The notes below the pieces were generated by a model. It was not told the origin of the DNA. It saw nothing but the letters and a program-made list of their open reading frames with translations, and did not search any database. Shown in pieces: positions 44,569-52,671 of a stretch of DNA of 64,000 nucleotides; the first letter of the stretch is position 1, and each line of letters starts with the position of its first letter. Position numbers and translations under genes: made by a program. Source of the DNA: Chryseobacterium sp. SN22 (GTDB taxonomy: Bacteria > Bacteroidota > Bacteroidia > Flavobacteriales > Weeksellaceae); NCBI RefSeq assembly GCF_008329705.1, contig NZ_VTSX01000021.1, positions 1 to 64,000 on the forward strand, written 5' to 3'.

Positions 44569-45675
44569 ATGTTGACGAAAGAAAAGGTTCAGGATTTCCT
44601 TAAGGAAATAGAAGTTGATGATTTGGTGAACAACCTGCAGATCATGGGCGCTGATGTATATATAGACATGACGGCACATTCTCCGGCCATGCACGAAAAG
44701 AAAAAACTGGAGGCAGCCATGAAACAGGCATTTGCCAGCGAGTTTGGGGAAGAAGTGAATCTTAAGTTAAAGATCGTTTCCCCGGAACCTAGTGAAATTC
44801 AGCAAAGTCAGATCAAAGGGAAGCAGATTCCCGGGATTCAGAATATCATTGCCATCGCTTCCGGGAAAGGAGGGGTTGGTAAGTCTACGGTTTCTGCCAA
44901 TATGGCGGTGACTTTAGCAAAAATGGGCTTTAAGGTAGGATTACTGGATGCCGATATCTACGGGCCATCGGTTCCTACAATGTTTGATACGGAAGGTGAA
45001 AAGCCGATTTCTGTAGAAGTAAACGGCAAAAGCCTGATGAAGCCTGTTGAAAATTACGGGGTGAAAATGCTTTCGATCGGTTATTTCTCAGGGGCTAACC
45101 AGGCGGTGGTGTGGAGAGGCCCGATGGCTTCCAAAGCATTGAACCAGATGATCCGTGATGCGGCTTGGGGTGAGCTTGATTTCTTACTGATCGACCTTCC
45201 TCCGGGAACAGGAGATATCCACCTGTCCATCATTCAGGAAGTTCCGGTAACCGGCGCCGTTATTGTAAGTACGCCTCAGCACGTGGCGCTTGCCGACGTA
45301 AGAAAAGGGATTGCAATGTTCCAGATGGAAAGCATCAATATTCCGGTATTGGGCCTGATTGAGAATATGGCGTATTTTACCCCTGAAGAACTGCCGGATA
45401 ATAAATACTATATCTTCGGGCAACAGGGTGCACAGTATCTTGCGGATGACCTTGGCATTCCGGTGCTGGGTGAGATTCCATTGATCCAGAGCATCCGTGA
45501 AGCAGGTGATGTCGGAAGGCCGGCCGCTTTACAGGAAGATTCTAAAATTGCAGAAATATATACTGAAACTGCCCGTAAAATGGTGGAAAGCCTGGTAGAA
45601 AGAAATAAAAATCTTCCTCCGACGGAAGCTGTAAAAATTACAACAATGGCAGGATGCTCGCCAAAAGCAAAATAA
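44569..45675 (+). CDS. Mrp/NBP35-type P-loop ATPase (ApbC-like)
   Basis: A 368-aa cytoplasmic ATPase implicated in iron-sulfur cluster delivery. The N-terminal MIP18/DUF59-like domain (about 1-75) precedes the deviant Walker A ASGKGGVGKST (98-107), DADIYGPSVPTM and LIDLPPGTGDIHLS. The usual CxxC cluster-binding pair after ENM is missing: the segment near residue 265 reads ENMAYFTPEELPDNKYYIFG. One Cys remains near the C-terminus. A NifU-like protein follows 37 bases downstream, in the same functional theme. Confidence 0.88.
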   Translation: MLTKEKVQDFLKEIEVDDLVNNLQIMGADVYIDMTAHSPAMHEKKKLEAAMKQAFASEFGEEVNLKLKIVSPEPSEIQQSQIKGKQIPGIQNIIAIASGKGGVGKSTVSANMAVTLAKMGFKVGLLDADIYGPSVPTMFDTEGEKPISVEVNGKSLMKPVENYGVKMLSIGYFSGANQAVVWRGPMASKALNQMIRDAAWGELDFLLIDLPPGTGDIHLSIIQEVPVTGAVIVSTPQHVALADVRKGIAMFQMESINIPVLGLIENMAYFTPEELPDNKYYIFGQQGAQYLADDLGIPVLGEIPLIQSIREAGDVGRPAALQEDSKIAEIYTETARKMVESLVERNKNLPPTEAVKITTMAGCSPKAK

Positions 45676-45712
45676 TTCATCCTTACGTGGAAACCGAATT
45701 GAACTGAAAAAT

Positions 45713-45961
45713 ATGGAAACAAATATAGCACACGAAGATACCGTAACAAGAGTGATGGAAGCCCTGGAAAGCATCAGGCCGTTTCTGAATAAAGACGGTG
45801 GAGATATCGAGCTTATCGATGTAAAGGACAACCTGGTGTATGTAAAGCTTTTGGGAAACTGCTCTGGATGTTCCCTGAATTTTTCCACCCTGAAATTGGG
45901 TGTTGAGAATACCATCAAGCAGCACGCACCTGAAATCGAAAGGGTAGTAAGCGTAGAATAA
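45713..45961 (+). CDS. NifU-like iron-sulfur scaffold (C-terminal NifU domain)
   Basis: An 82-aa protein equal to the NifU C-terminal domain. C50xxC53 in LLGNCSGCSLNFSTLK binds a [4Fe-4S] cluster for transfer to target proteins. RPFLNKDGGDIELIDV is diagnostic for the N-terminal part of the domain. It is cotranscribed with the Mrp ATPase and followed by a clear terminator. Confidence 0.92.
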   Translation: METNIAHEDTVTRVMEALESIRPFLNKDGGDIELIDVKDNLVYVKLLGNCSGCSLNFSTLKLGVENTIKQHAPEIERVVSVE

Positions 45962-45983
45962 AAATTAAAAAATATATTTTTTT

Positions 45984-46012
45984 AAGACAGGTCTTTTGAT
46001 CTGTCTTTTTTT
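45984..46012 (+). terminator. Terminator of the mrp-nifU unit
   Basis: A 10-bp stem (AAGACAGGTC / GATCTGTCTT, one G-T wobble), TTTT loop and an eight-T tail, 23 bases after the stop. Confidence 0.88.
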
Positions 46013-46056
46013 ATTTCAGAAAATAGGCAACCTTAGTTTATTTTAAGGTCTATGCG

Positions 46057-46224
46057 TTAAAGCATCAGGATTAAATCATAACTGCGGTCGACATCCGTTA
46101 CAACATCTGCTAAAGAATCCTCTTCAATACGCAAAAAGCAACAGTGATGAATGTTTGTACAGATTCTCATGTGATACCCATTACAAATTTTAACTGTATT
46201 AATTTCACAAAGCAGGTTTTTCAT
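46057..46224 (-). CDS. Candidate 55-aa cysteine-rich micro-protein
   Basis: An open frame of 55 codons starting MKNLLCEINTVKICNGYH, continuing MRICTNIHHCCFLRIEEDSL and ending DRSYDLILML. It has five cysteines in the first 29 residues and an acidic second half. The ATG lies in the loop of a hairpin (46209-46231). No homolog is known to me. It may be chance, but it fills half of a 660-base gap and its C-terminal half looks protein-like. A second in-frame ATG at codon 19 is possible. Confidence 0.4.
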   Translation of the reverse strand: MKNLLCEINTVKICNGYHMRICTNIHHCCFLRIEEDSLADVVTDVDRSYDLILML

Positions 46225-46231
46225 CTGCTTT
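46209..46231. other. Hairpin AAAGCAG / CTGCTTT
   Basis: A 7-bp perfect stem with a 9-base loop. On the plus strand it is followed by a T-rich run, so it could end a plus-strand transcript. On the minus strand the loop holds the ATG of the 55-aa frame. Confidence 0.6.
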
Positions 46232-46624
46232 TTATATTTTTTAAGAAAAATTTAAAATAAATTATGAAATTTTTATAGTAATAATTCTACATCCGCATGA
46301 GTGTTTTATGTACTATTTTTGTTGATGAATTTATTTACATTGCTTTATACAAGGGCTTTCTGTAATATACTTTTTTTGTCTCATTTTTTTAATGTCCGGA
46401 TTTGATGTTGGTCTTGCCTGAAAATAAAAATCAGGAGATTCAGAAAATTATGGATTCGGTACACTTTATAAAAGTGGTGTATCTCCTGGTCAACGGATGA
46501 AAATCGTCTAAAAATATAGTATTTGGTCTGCTACTTGTTATGCCATTGTAAATTAATTCGGAAAAAGGATGTTCCTACATAGCGGGATGCCTTTTACAAG
46601 GAATATCTTATCAAAAACTAGACT
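46232..46624. other. AT-rich leader region of the orphan response regulator
   Basis: No gene seen. It contains nested inverted repeats at about 46431-46490: outer CAGGAGA / TCTCCTG and inner TACACTT / AAGTGGTGTA with a bulge. An AAAAGG...CCTTTT pair lies near 46563-46600, just upstream of the response-regulator start. Confidence 0.5.
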
Positions 46625-47239
46625 ATGAAAAATATACTTATTGCTGACGGTCATTATGTTGTAAGAACAGGTACTGCTCTGGTATTGGAAACCAAGCTTC
46701 ACTACTCCTGCAATATCGATTTTGCAGAAACCTACCCTGAAACAAAAGAAAAAGTTTCTAAAAAAGCATACGACCTGCTTATTATTGATATTGATATACC
46801 CCAGAGTATTTTCAAAGCCATGATCAAGGAACTTAAAAAGAAGCAGAAGCTGCTTAAAATCCTGATCTTTTCAACATATGATGAAAACGTGGGCATACAG
46901 TATATTGAAGAAGGAGCTGCCGGCTACCTCAGCAAAGGAGCATCGGAAGCGGAGATTCTTGCAGCGATCACTGCTGTTTTCGAAGAAGGGTATTATTATA
47001 CCATCGACATGATGAAAAAGCTGGTGAGACAGTCTGCGGACAGCCACTCCGTCGAAAGGCTTTCCAAAAGGGAATTCCAGATTTTTAAGCTCCTGGCGGA
47101 AGGAAACGGGAATATTGAAATTTCAAACAGCCTGAACCTTAAAATGTCGACCATCAGTACCTACAAGAAAAAGATCTTCGAAAAGCTTCAGGTAAAGAAT
47201 ATTGTGGATCTGGTAAGGATTTATGACGATATGCATTAA
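46625..47239 (+). CDS. Orphan NarL/FixJ-type response regulator
   Basis: A 204-aa regulator with a receiver domain (about 1-120) and a LuxR-type HTH (about 142-200, LSKREFQIFKLLAEGNGNIEIS). The phospho-acceptor is D55 in LLIIDIDIP, with S83 and K104. The acidic pair is incomplete: the motif reads ADGH (D8, G9) where NarL-type proteins have ADDH. No histidine kinase is adjacent. Either phosphorylation is weak or it uses a phosphate-independent mode (inference). Confidence 0.88.
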   Translation: MKNILIADGHYVVRTGTALVLETKLHYSCNIDFAETYPETKEKVSKKAYDLLIIDIDIPQSIFKAMIKELKKKQKLLKILIFSTYDENVGIQYIEEGAAGYLSKGASEAEILAAITAVFEEGYYYTIDMMKKLVRQSADSHSVERLSKREFQIFKLLAEGNGNIEISNSLNLKMSTISTYKKKIFEKLQVKNIVDLVRIYDDMH

Positions 47240-47267
47240 AGCAGAGCGTCGGGATAAATATTTCTTA

Positions 47268-48101
47268 TTAGATTGACCTGTTTGAATCTTTAATAATTTC
47301 TTTCACCACGGCTAATACTTCCGTAGATTTTTCCCTGATGATCAGCTTATTCTTTTTGTTCTTAATCAGTTCCGTGAAATGATTGTCTTCGGTATTGATG
47401 TCTACGATATAGGCTCCGTACTTCAACGCTGTTTCGGCGATCGCCAGCGGAAGGTTGGTTGCGCCGGAAGTCCCGATGATGAAAAGGATACCGCTGTTTT
47501 TGGCAACTTTTAAGGAACTGAACTTTTTATTCGTCTTTTCGTCATAATATTCATCAAACCAGAGGATATTGGGTCGCATCCAGTGCCCGCAGTTCGGGCA
47601 GGTGAGCAATTCGGTATCCTTCAGAGTGAGGTCTTCATCAATATCTTTTCCTACGATCTCTTCAGGCATGGCCATAATTCCTTTGCAGCCGTTGGAACAT
47701 TTGATTTCCCGGTTGTTTCCATGAACTTCGTACATCCTGGTATTGCCGGCACGGCGGTGAAGGTTATCAATATTCTGGGTGATGAGATGAAACCGGTCTT
47801 TCAGCATGCTTTCTATATCCGCCAGTTCAAGATGGCTTTGGTTGGGCGTGGCCGTTTCAAACATTTTCTTTCTGAATAGAGAATACTGCCAGACTTCCTT
47901 AGGGTGCTGTCTGAAATAGCGTAACGTTCCGAATTCTTCGGGCTTGTGAAACTGGGTTCCTTTTACCCAAATGCCGTCGGTTCCGCGATAGGTCGGGATC
48001 CCGCTGTCGGATGAAATTCCGGCACCGGTTAAAAAAGTAAACAGATTCCGCTTGTCTTTTCGGTAAACATCATGGATAATTTCCTCTAACTGCTCTTTCA
48101 T
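47268..48101 (-). CDS. Sir2-family NAD-dependent protein deacylase
   Basis: A 277-aa cytoplasmic sirtuin. It has FLTGAGISSDSGIPTYRG, the catalytic ITQNIDNLH and EVHGNN segments, a zinc-binding module with C..C (KCSNGC) and CPNCG, and IIGTSGATNLP for NAD. The class III Tyr-x-x-Arg acyl pocket is not clearly conserved (WQYSLFRKKM). ATG 48101 (MKEQLEE) is preferred over an upstream start at 48128. Monocistronic. Confidence 0.9.
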   Translation of the reverse strand: MKEQLEEIIHDVYRKDKRNLFTFLTGAGISSDSGIPTYRGTDGIWVKGTQFHKPEEFGTLRYFRQHPKEVWQYSLFRKKMFETATPNQSHLELADIESMLKDRFHLITQNIDNLHRRAGNTRMYEVHGNNREIKCSNGCKGIMAMPEEIVGKDIDEDLTLKDTELLTCPNCGHWMRPNILWFDEYYDEKTNKKFSSLKVAKNSGILFIIGTSGATNLPLAIAETALKYGAYIVDINTEDNHFTELIKNKKNKLIIREKSTEVLAVVKEIIKDSNRSI

Positions 48102-48140
48102 GGTTTTATAAAGGATAAAACTAATCAAAATTAAATAAAT

Positions 48141-48172
48141 AAAAAAGTCCCGGTTTTTTCCGGGACTTTTTT
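48141..48172 (-). terminator. Terminator of the choice-of-anchor I gene
   Basis: A 13-bp perfect stem (AAAAAAGTCCCGG / CCGGGACTTTTTT) with a 6-T loop, between two minus-strand genes. Confidence 0.9.
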
Positions 48173-48192
48173 AATCAAATAAATAATATATT

Positions 48193-51100
48193 CTATTTTA
48201 CAATGACCCTTTTCACATGGCCTTCGGAAGTCTTTACCAGGTAAACTCCGGTAGAAAGCCTGGAGGTATCAACGGTTAAAGCGTTTTTCTCTTTATTTAG
48301 TAATTTTCCGGACATATCGTACAGCTCATAATCCTGCGCCCTGTTAAAGTACAGCATGTTTCCTTTAGCCACCGGATTCGGGAAGATGTTGAAGGTTGGT
48401 TTTTCGGTTTTTACTTCACCGGCAGCCAGGGTCCCTGCACCGGTTACCTCGTATATAGACAGTGTACCGCTGATTTCATTGGCCACGATCACATACCCTT
48501 TTCCGGTAGTGGTGTTGGCCGGAGCAATATACGTAATCCCTTCTGGACCGTTATCGCCACCATAGGCTGAAGTCATACGCGAGTGTTTGTAATCCGTAAA
48601 CGTCGGATTGTTCGGATCGGTGATGTTGTATACCATCACGCCTCCCGTTCTTTCTAAAGTAATGAAAGCGTAAGTCTGCCCGTTAATGTTTCCTAAAGCA
48701 ATACCTTCCGGTTCCGGACCTTTTGCACGGCTCCTGCTTTTCACGGTATTCGATTCGTTATCAGCGTTGAAAATTAAAGGATGACTGGCGGCAATATACC
48801 TTTCAAAACGGTCGCCGCTGTCGTAAACAATCTGTTGGGTATCGGCATTGAAAATAGAGAACGAGCGGGCCCCCAGAGCTGCCATTTCTTCAAAGTCCGC
48901 ATCACCGTCCATGTTTCCGGTAGCATTTGAAACCCTGAATCTTCCCAGGTTATAAGAGGCTTTTAAAACCGAAGCCTGTGGAAATACCGCCGGATCCAAA
49001 GTATAGGCATTTGCGCCTACCGTCGTTCTTTCGCTGAACCCGGAAAGGTCTTTTTCATCCCCTTCGTTTGCTGTGATAATATAATTGGTGTTTCCTACTT
49101 TGTAATTCTGTACCGCATCCGGTGTATAATAGGCTTTTACCGGCCAGTTGGCAATTAAGATTTCACCATTGTTGTCCGAAGCATCAAATCCGTTCCCCGG
49201 AATGCTCATGTCTTTTTTGCCTAAGCCCCAGATTCCGGTAATGGCTTTTGAAGCTAAATTCACTTCGGCAACGGCATTGTTTTCCTGTAAGGTTACCCAT
49301 GCTTTCTGGCTGTCTGCACTGATGGTGATGTATTCCGGCTCCAGGTCTTGGGATAAGGTATTGTTGGTTCTTACTTTTCTTAAACCTGTAGCGGTGAGCG
49401 CAGCGACCTGCGAATCAAAAGCATTGAAATTAAGTGTCGTCACATTGCTCTGGGTAAGACCGGCGATGCCTCCCGAAATATCGATAATGCTGATGGTTCC
49501 TTCCGGATCTACGGTATAAGTGTCGTTCGGTTCCCCTTCATTTGCAGTCATCACTTTAGTTCCGTCGGGCGAAAAAGCAACCATATCCGGCAGTGCGCCT
49601 ACGGTTACCTGCTTCAGGAAGTTCCCGTTGATGTCGAAGAAAACCACCGATCCGTTCTGCTGAGGGTTGGTGTTCGGGGAAGCAGCGGCAATGATTCCGT
49701 TTTTTACGGCAATGCTGGTGATTCCGCCGTAAGGGGCCATGTTGATGGTATTCACCACCGAGGGCTGGCTCGGATTGCTGAAGTTGATAATATCAAAGAC
49801 ATCCGTAATGGAGCTGATGGTAAACAGCCTTTGTGTAGCAGGATCATGTACGACAATCTCCGTAGAGCTGGTGTTTGTTCCGGAAGGATCGAAGCTGCCG
49901 ATGTAATTCAGGCTGATCTGCTGGGAAGGCACCGGTGCCGGCTTATCATTATCCACAATATAAACCGTCGCATTGCTGTCTCCGGAAATCGTTGCGTTCA
50001 CCGGGCTTTCAAGGCTTACCACAAAATATTCCGCCTGCTGTTCTTCCAGCGTATCGTCGATAATCGGAATATTTACCGTATAGCTGGTGGTAGAAGGCGT
50101 CAGGGTGATGGTTTGGTTGGCTAAAGTAAAATCGTTGCTGTCTGCCGTACTGAAAGGGACCGGTTTTACAACAAGGTTTACCGTTGCGTTGGAAGGATTG
50201 GATACATTTATTTTAAAAGCCAGGTTTACTGCATTCTCATTCACTTTAATAAAATTTTTATCCAGTGAAACGGAGGTTCCTGCTGTCGTAAAAACGGTTG
50301 AGGTTGTTGCTGTAATTGCATTATCACTGGTATCTTCCACCATATTGGGTTTTAAAGCCAGATAATACGCCTGGTTCGGAACCATTCCTGAAGCAGGAAT
50401 AATGGTGATTTTATTATTGGCAAAAGTAGTGGTAAAGGGAATCTGGGAACCTGAGGCATTTCCAAGGCGGAAATCCACAAGCATTTGTGCATTAGAATCG
50501 TTGATGGCCGAATTGTCTGTTAAGCGTACGTTTTCATTAAAAGCAATGGTAGGATTTACAGTCGTGGAAGCATTATTGGTGTTGTTTGAAGGAAGGTAAG
50601 TTACGGTAGGTGGCATAGTATCAGCTGCACCAGCCGGCGTCGCATCTACCGTAAAGTTATCAAAACGGTTGTTTCCGGCTGTTCCTCCGCCGCCTGCTGC
50701 GAATTCAACCTTTAATTTAAAATTCGGATTATTCGATACGCCTGCAACGCCTGAAAAATCAAAGGTCACCAGCTGCGGATCTGCATCCAACGGGGATACC
50801 GTCTGGTAGGTTGTAAATGTATTTCCGTCGGTAGAATATTTCCAGGTCTGCGTTCCTGCACCGGATCCGGATCTCCGGGTGGTAAATTTTACCATCACGT
50901 TATTATATCCCGTAGTCGGTAAATTGAACTGCAGGCTGCCGTTGATCGGGTTGTTGTATCTTAAATGGGTTCCGGGAGCATCTCCGTTTCTCGCATTTAA
51001 ATTCTGAATGCTGAAGTTCTGGCCTGTTCCCCCGGCAAAATCGATGTCTGTGGTTCCGTTGGCTACAGCCGTCATGGATCCGCCCGCTAAGGTAGAAGTT

Positions 51101-51234
51101 GGGCTGGTAATAGCCGCTGAAGATGCATTGTTGTTAAAATTCCAGTAGTGGATAAGGGAAGTCTGTCCGAAAACCGCTCCCTGAAGGAAAAATGCGGCTG
51201 CAACAGACCCTTTCAACAAGTAGTTGTTAATCAT
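48193..51234 (-). CDS. Large choice-of-anchor I protein with T9SS sorting domain
   Basis: A 1013-aa exported surface protein. The signal peptide (about 1-23, ending AVFG) is followed by a jelly-roll-like module (about 28-200), an SbsA/Big_5-type Ig domain (about 205-315), a Calx-beta-like domain (about 325-430) and the choice-of-anchor I beta-propeller-like domain (about 440-930, GITSIAVKNGIIAAASPN, ANEGEPNDTYTVDPEGTISI, EPEGIALG). It ends with a type A T9SS C-terminal domain (FNIFPNPVAKGNMLYF to KRVIVK). Role unknown; choice-of-anchor I proteins resemble alkaline-phosphatase-like or esterase scaffolds. Exported by the system PorX regulates. Monocistronic. Confidence 0.88.
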   Translation of the reverse strand: MINNYLLKGSVAAAFFLQGAVFGQTSLIHYWNFNNNASSAAITSPTSTLAGGSMTAVANGTTDIDFAGGTGQNFSIQNLNARNGDAPGTHLRYNNPINGSLQFNLPTTGYNNVMVKFTTRRSGSGAGTQTWKYSTDGNTFTTYQTVSPLDADPQLVTFDFSGVAGVSNNPNFKLKVEFAAGGGGTAGNNRFDNFTVDATPAGAADTMPPTVTYLPSNNTNNASTTVNPTIAFNENVRLTDNSAINDSNAQMLVDFRLGNASGSQIPFTTTFANNKITIIPASGMVPNQAYYLALKPNMVEDTSDNAITATTSTVFTTAGTSVSLDKNFIKVNENAVNLAFKINVSNPSNATVNLVVKPVPFSTADSNDFTLANQTITLTPSTTSYTVNIPIIDDTLEEQQAEYFVVSLESPVNATISGDSNATVYIVDNDKPAPVPSQQISLNYIGSFDPSGTNTSSTEIVVHDPATQRLFTISSITDVFDIINFSNPSQPSVVNTINMAPYGGITSIAVKNGIIAAASPNTNPQQNGSVVFFDINGNFLKQVTVGALPDMVAFSPDGTKVMTANEGEPNDTYTVDPEGTISIIDISGGIAGLTQSNVTTLNFNAFDSQVAALTATGLRKVRTNNTLSQDLEPEYITISADSQKAWVTLQENNAVAEVNLASKAITGIWGLGKKDMSIPGNGFDASDNNGEILIANWPVKAYYTPDAVQNYKVGNTNYIITANEGDEKDLSGFSERTTVGANAYTLDPAVFPQASVLKASYNLGRFRVSNATGNMDGDADFEEMAALGARSFSIFNADTQQIVYDSGDRFERYIAASHPLIFNADNESNTVKSRSRAKGPEPEGIALGNINGQTYAFITLERTGGVMVYNITDPNNPTFTDYKHSRMTSAYGGDNGPEGITYIAPANTTTGKGYVIVANEISGTLSIYEVTGAGTLAAGEVKTEKPTFNIFPNPVAKGNMLYFNRAQDYELYDMSGKLLNKEKNALTVDTSRLSTGVYLVKTSEGHVKRVIVK

Positions 51235-51415
51235 TTTTAATTACTTTAAGTATATGCAAAAATGAATCTTCTGTTTCGCAATTATTTTAAGCAAATTTTA
51301 ATAAATGATTAATAAAAAGATAATAAGAAAAAGAATCAGGCTAATAAAGAGATATATTTATTAAAAGATCCATCGTTACCCGAGATAACGATCTGCATTT
51401 TCAGTAGAACTTATT

Positions 51416-51571
51416 TTATTTGGAAACCTGACCTGAAAAATGTAAATTTTTTCCCGTTAGTTTCGTATTTCCTTCCAGCGGATGCTTCTGCATGTAAAAA
51501 AAGCCTGAAATGGCAGTCAGGACCAATAAAATAAAAGCAACCAAAAAAATTCGTTTTAACATTTCTTTCAT
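51416..51571 (-). CDS. 51-aa single-pass membrane micro-protein
   Basis: Begins MKEMLKRIFLVAFILLVL, with one transmembrane helix at about 7-27 and a short basic tail outside (MQKHPLEGNTKLTGKNLHF). Its ATG overlaps the TGA of the epimerase gene by ATGA, a classic translational-coupling arrangement, so it is very likely real. No known family. It may anchor or accompany the epimerase. Confidence 0.65.
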   Translation of the reverse strand: MKEMLKRIFLVAFILLVLTAISGFFYMQKHPLEGNTKLTGKNLHFSGQVSK

Positions 51572-52221
51572 AGTGCTAAATTTTTAATGTCCTTAATTTC
51601 TAATGTTGAGGTCGGGTATCCCTTCAGTACCGCATTGATCATCGCGACACTCACTTCCCGTAAAGTTAATGATTTTGAAGGGAATACAATAAGAAAAATC
51701 CAAATAAATGGTTTAAAGAACCATTTTATATTTTCCTGGCCTTCCACCGGTTTCATAAATCCGGGACGGAAATTATAGGCAGCCCTGAATCCAAGCTTCC
51801 TGAGGGCATTCTCCGTTTTTCCTTTTACTCTGGCCCACATTATTTTTCCGCTCTCCGTTTTATCGGTATAGACTCCCGAAATGTAGTTGAAAACCAGGTC
51901 CGGGTTTTGGCTGAGCATTGCTTTTGCAAAATGCAGGGTCATATCGTAAGTGATTCTGGTATATTCTTCCTCGCTCATTCCCACGCTGCTGATTCCCGCA
52001 CAGAAAAAAACGGCATCGTACCCTTTAAAGTTTTCATCATTCAGATTTATCTTCAGAAAGTCGGAGACAATGTATTCTTTCAGCTTGGCGTGCTTTTTTC
52101 CTGAGGGTTTCCGGCTGATGCTCAGGATTTCAGAAATATTCGGATTTTCAAGGCATTCCATCAGTACGCCTTCTCCGACCATTCCCGTTGACCCTGTAAG
52201 GATTATTTTAATAGAGTTCAT
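51568..52221 (-). CDS. NAD(P)-dependent epimerase/dehydratase-like protein
   Basis: A 217-aa Rossmann-fold protein of the short extended SDR/NmrA-like group. The nucleotide site is LTGSTGMVGEGVLMECL, and AVFFCAGISSVGMSE and FNYISGVYTDKTE carry the catalytic-region Ser and a Tyr. It is shorter than typical epimerases, similar to the HTATIP2/oxidoreductase group. First gene of a two-gene unit with the micro-protein behind it. Confidence 0.8.
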   Translation of the reverse strand: MNSIKIILTGSTGMVGEGVLMECLENPNISEILSISRKPSGKKHAKLKEYIVSDFLKINLNDENFKGYDAVFFCAGISSVGMSEEEYTRITYDMTLHFAKAMLSQNPDLVFNYISGVYTDKTESGKIMWARVKGKTENALRKLGFRAAYNFRPGFMKPVEGQENIKWFFKPFIWIFLIVFPSKSLTLREVSVAMINAVLKGYPTSTLEIKDIKNLAL

Positions 52222-52631
52222 TTCTTATTCTTATAATAGTACCGACGTTTGAAATTTACTTTTACTTTATGTGGTATCAAAAATTGTACAAATTTTTCGG
52301 ATAGGAAGAAAGGCCGGGTAAATAATGAATGATGGATAGTTAAGGATTAGCAGTCATCTCTAAACTACAGATCTGCACGGATTTTCACGGATGATTGCGC
52401 ATATTTTGACAGTTCATAAGATGGCCTATAAATTATTTTAAAGTTTTTAATCGCCTGTTTAACACTACCGTAAGGATCTCAACATCGTATTAGGGAGCAG
52501 CATGGAAAGATTCGGGTTTAGATTCCTAAAGAAATGACAGGCTTTATTTTTAAAAAATCAGCAGCAGACTGAAAGTTCACCATTTACTATACCATAAATT
52601 CACCATTCACGATCCGGGCTCATCAAAAGAA
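52222..52631. other. Gene-free region with dispersed repeats
   Basis: No convincing gene. Contains the CAGATCTGCACGGATTTTCA phrase (52367-52396), related to intergenic phrases at 28.8 and 29.9 kb, and a CACCATTTACTATACCAT phrase near 52578-52610. Confidence 0.45.
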
Positions 52632-52656
52632 AACCGGTCGAAATAATCGACCGGTT
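52632..52656 (-). terminator. Terminator of the ppk-ppx operon
   Basis: A 10-bp perfect stem (AACCGGTCGA / TCGACCGGTT) with a T-rich tail on the minus strand, just past ppx. Confidence 0.88.
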
Positions 52657-52671
52657 GAAATTATTTAGCAG

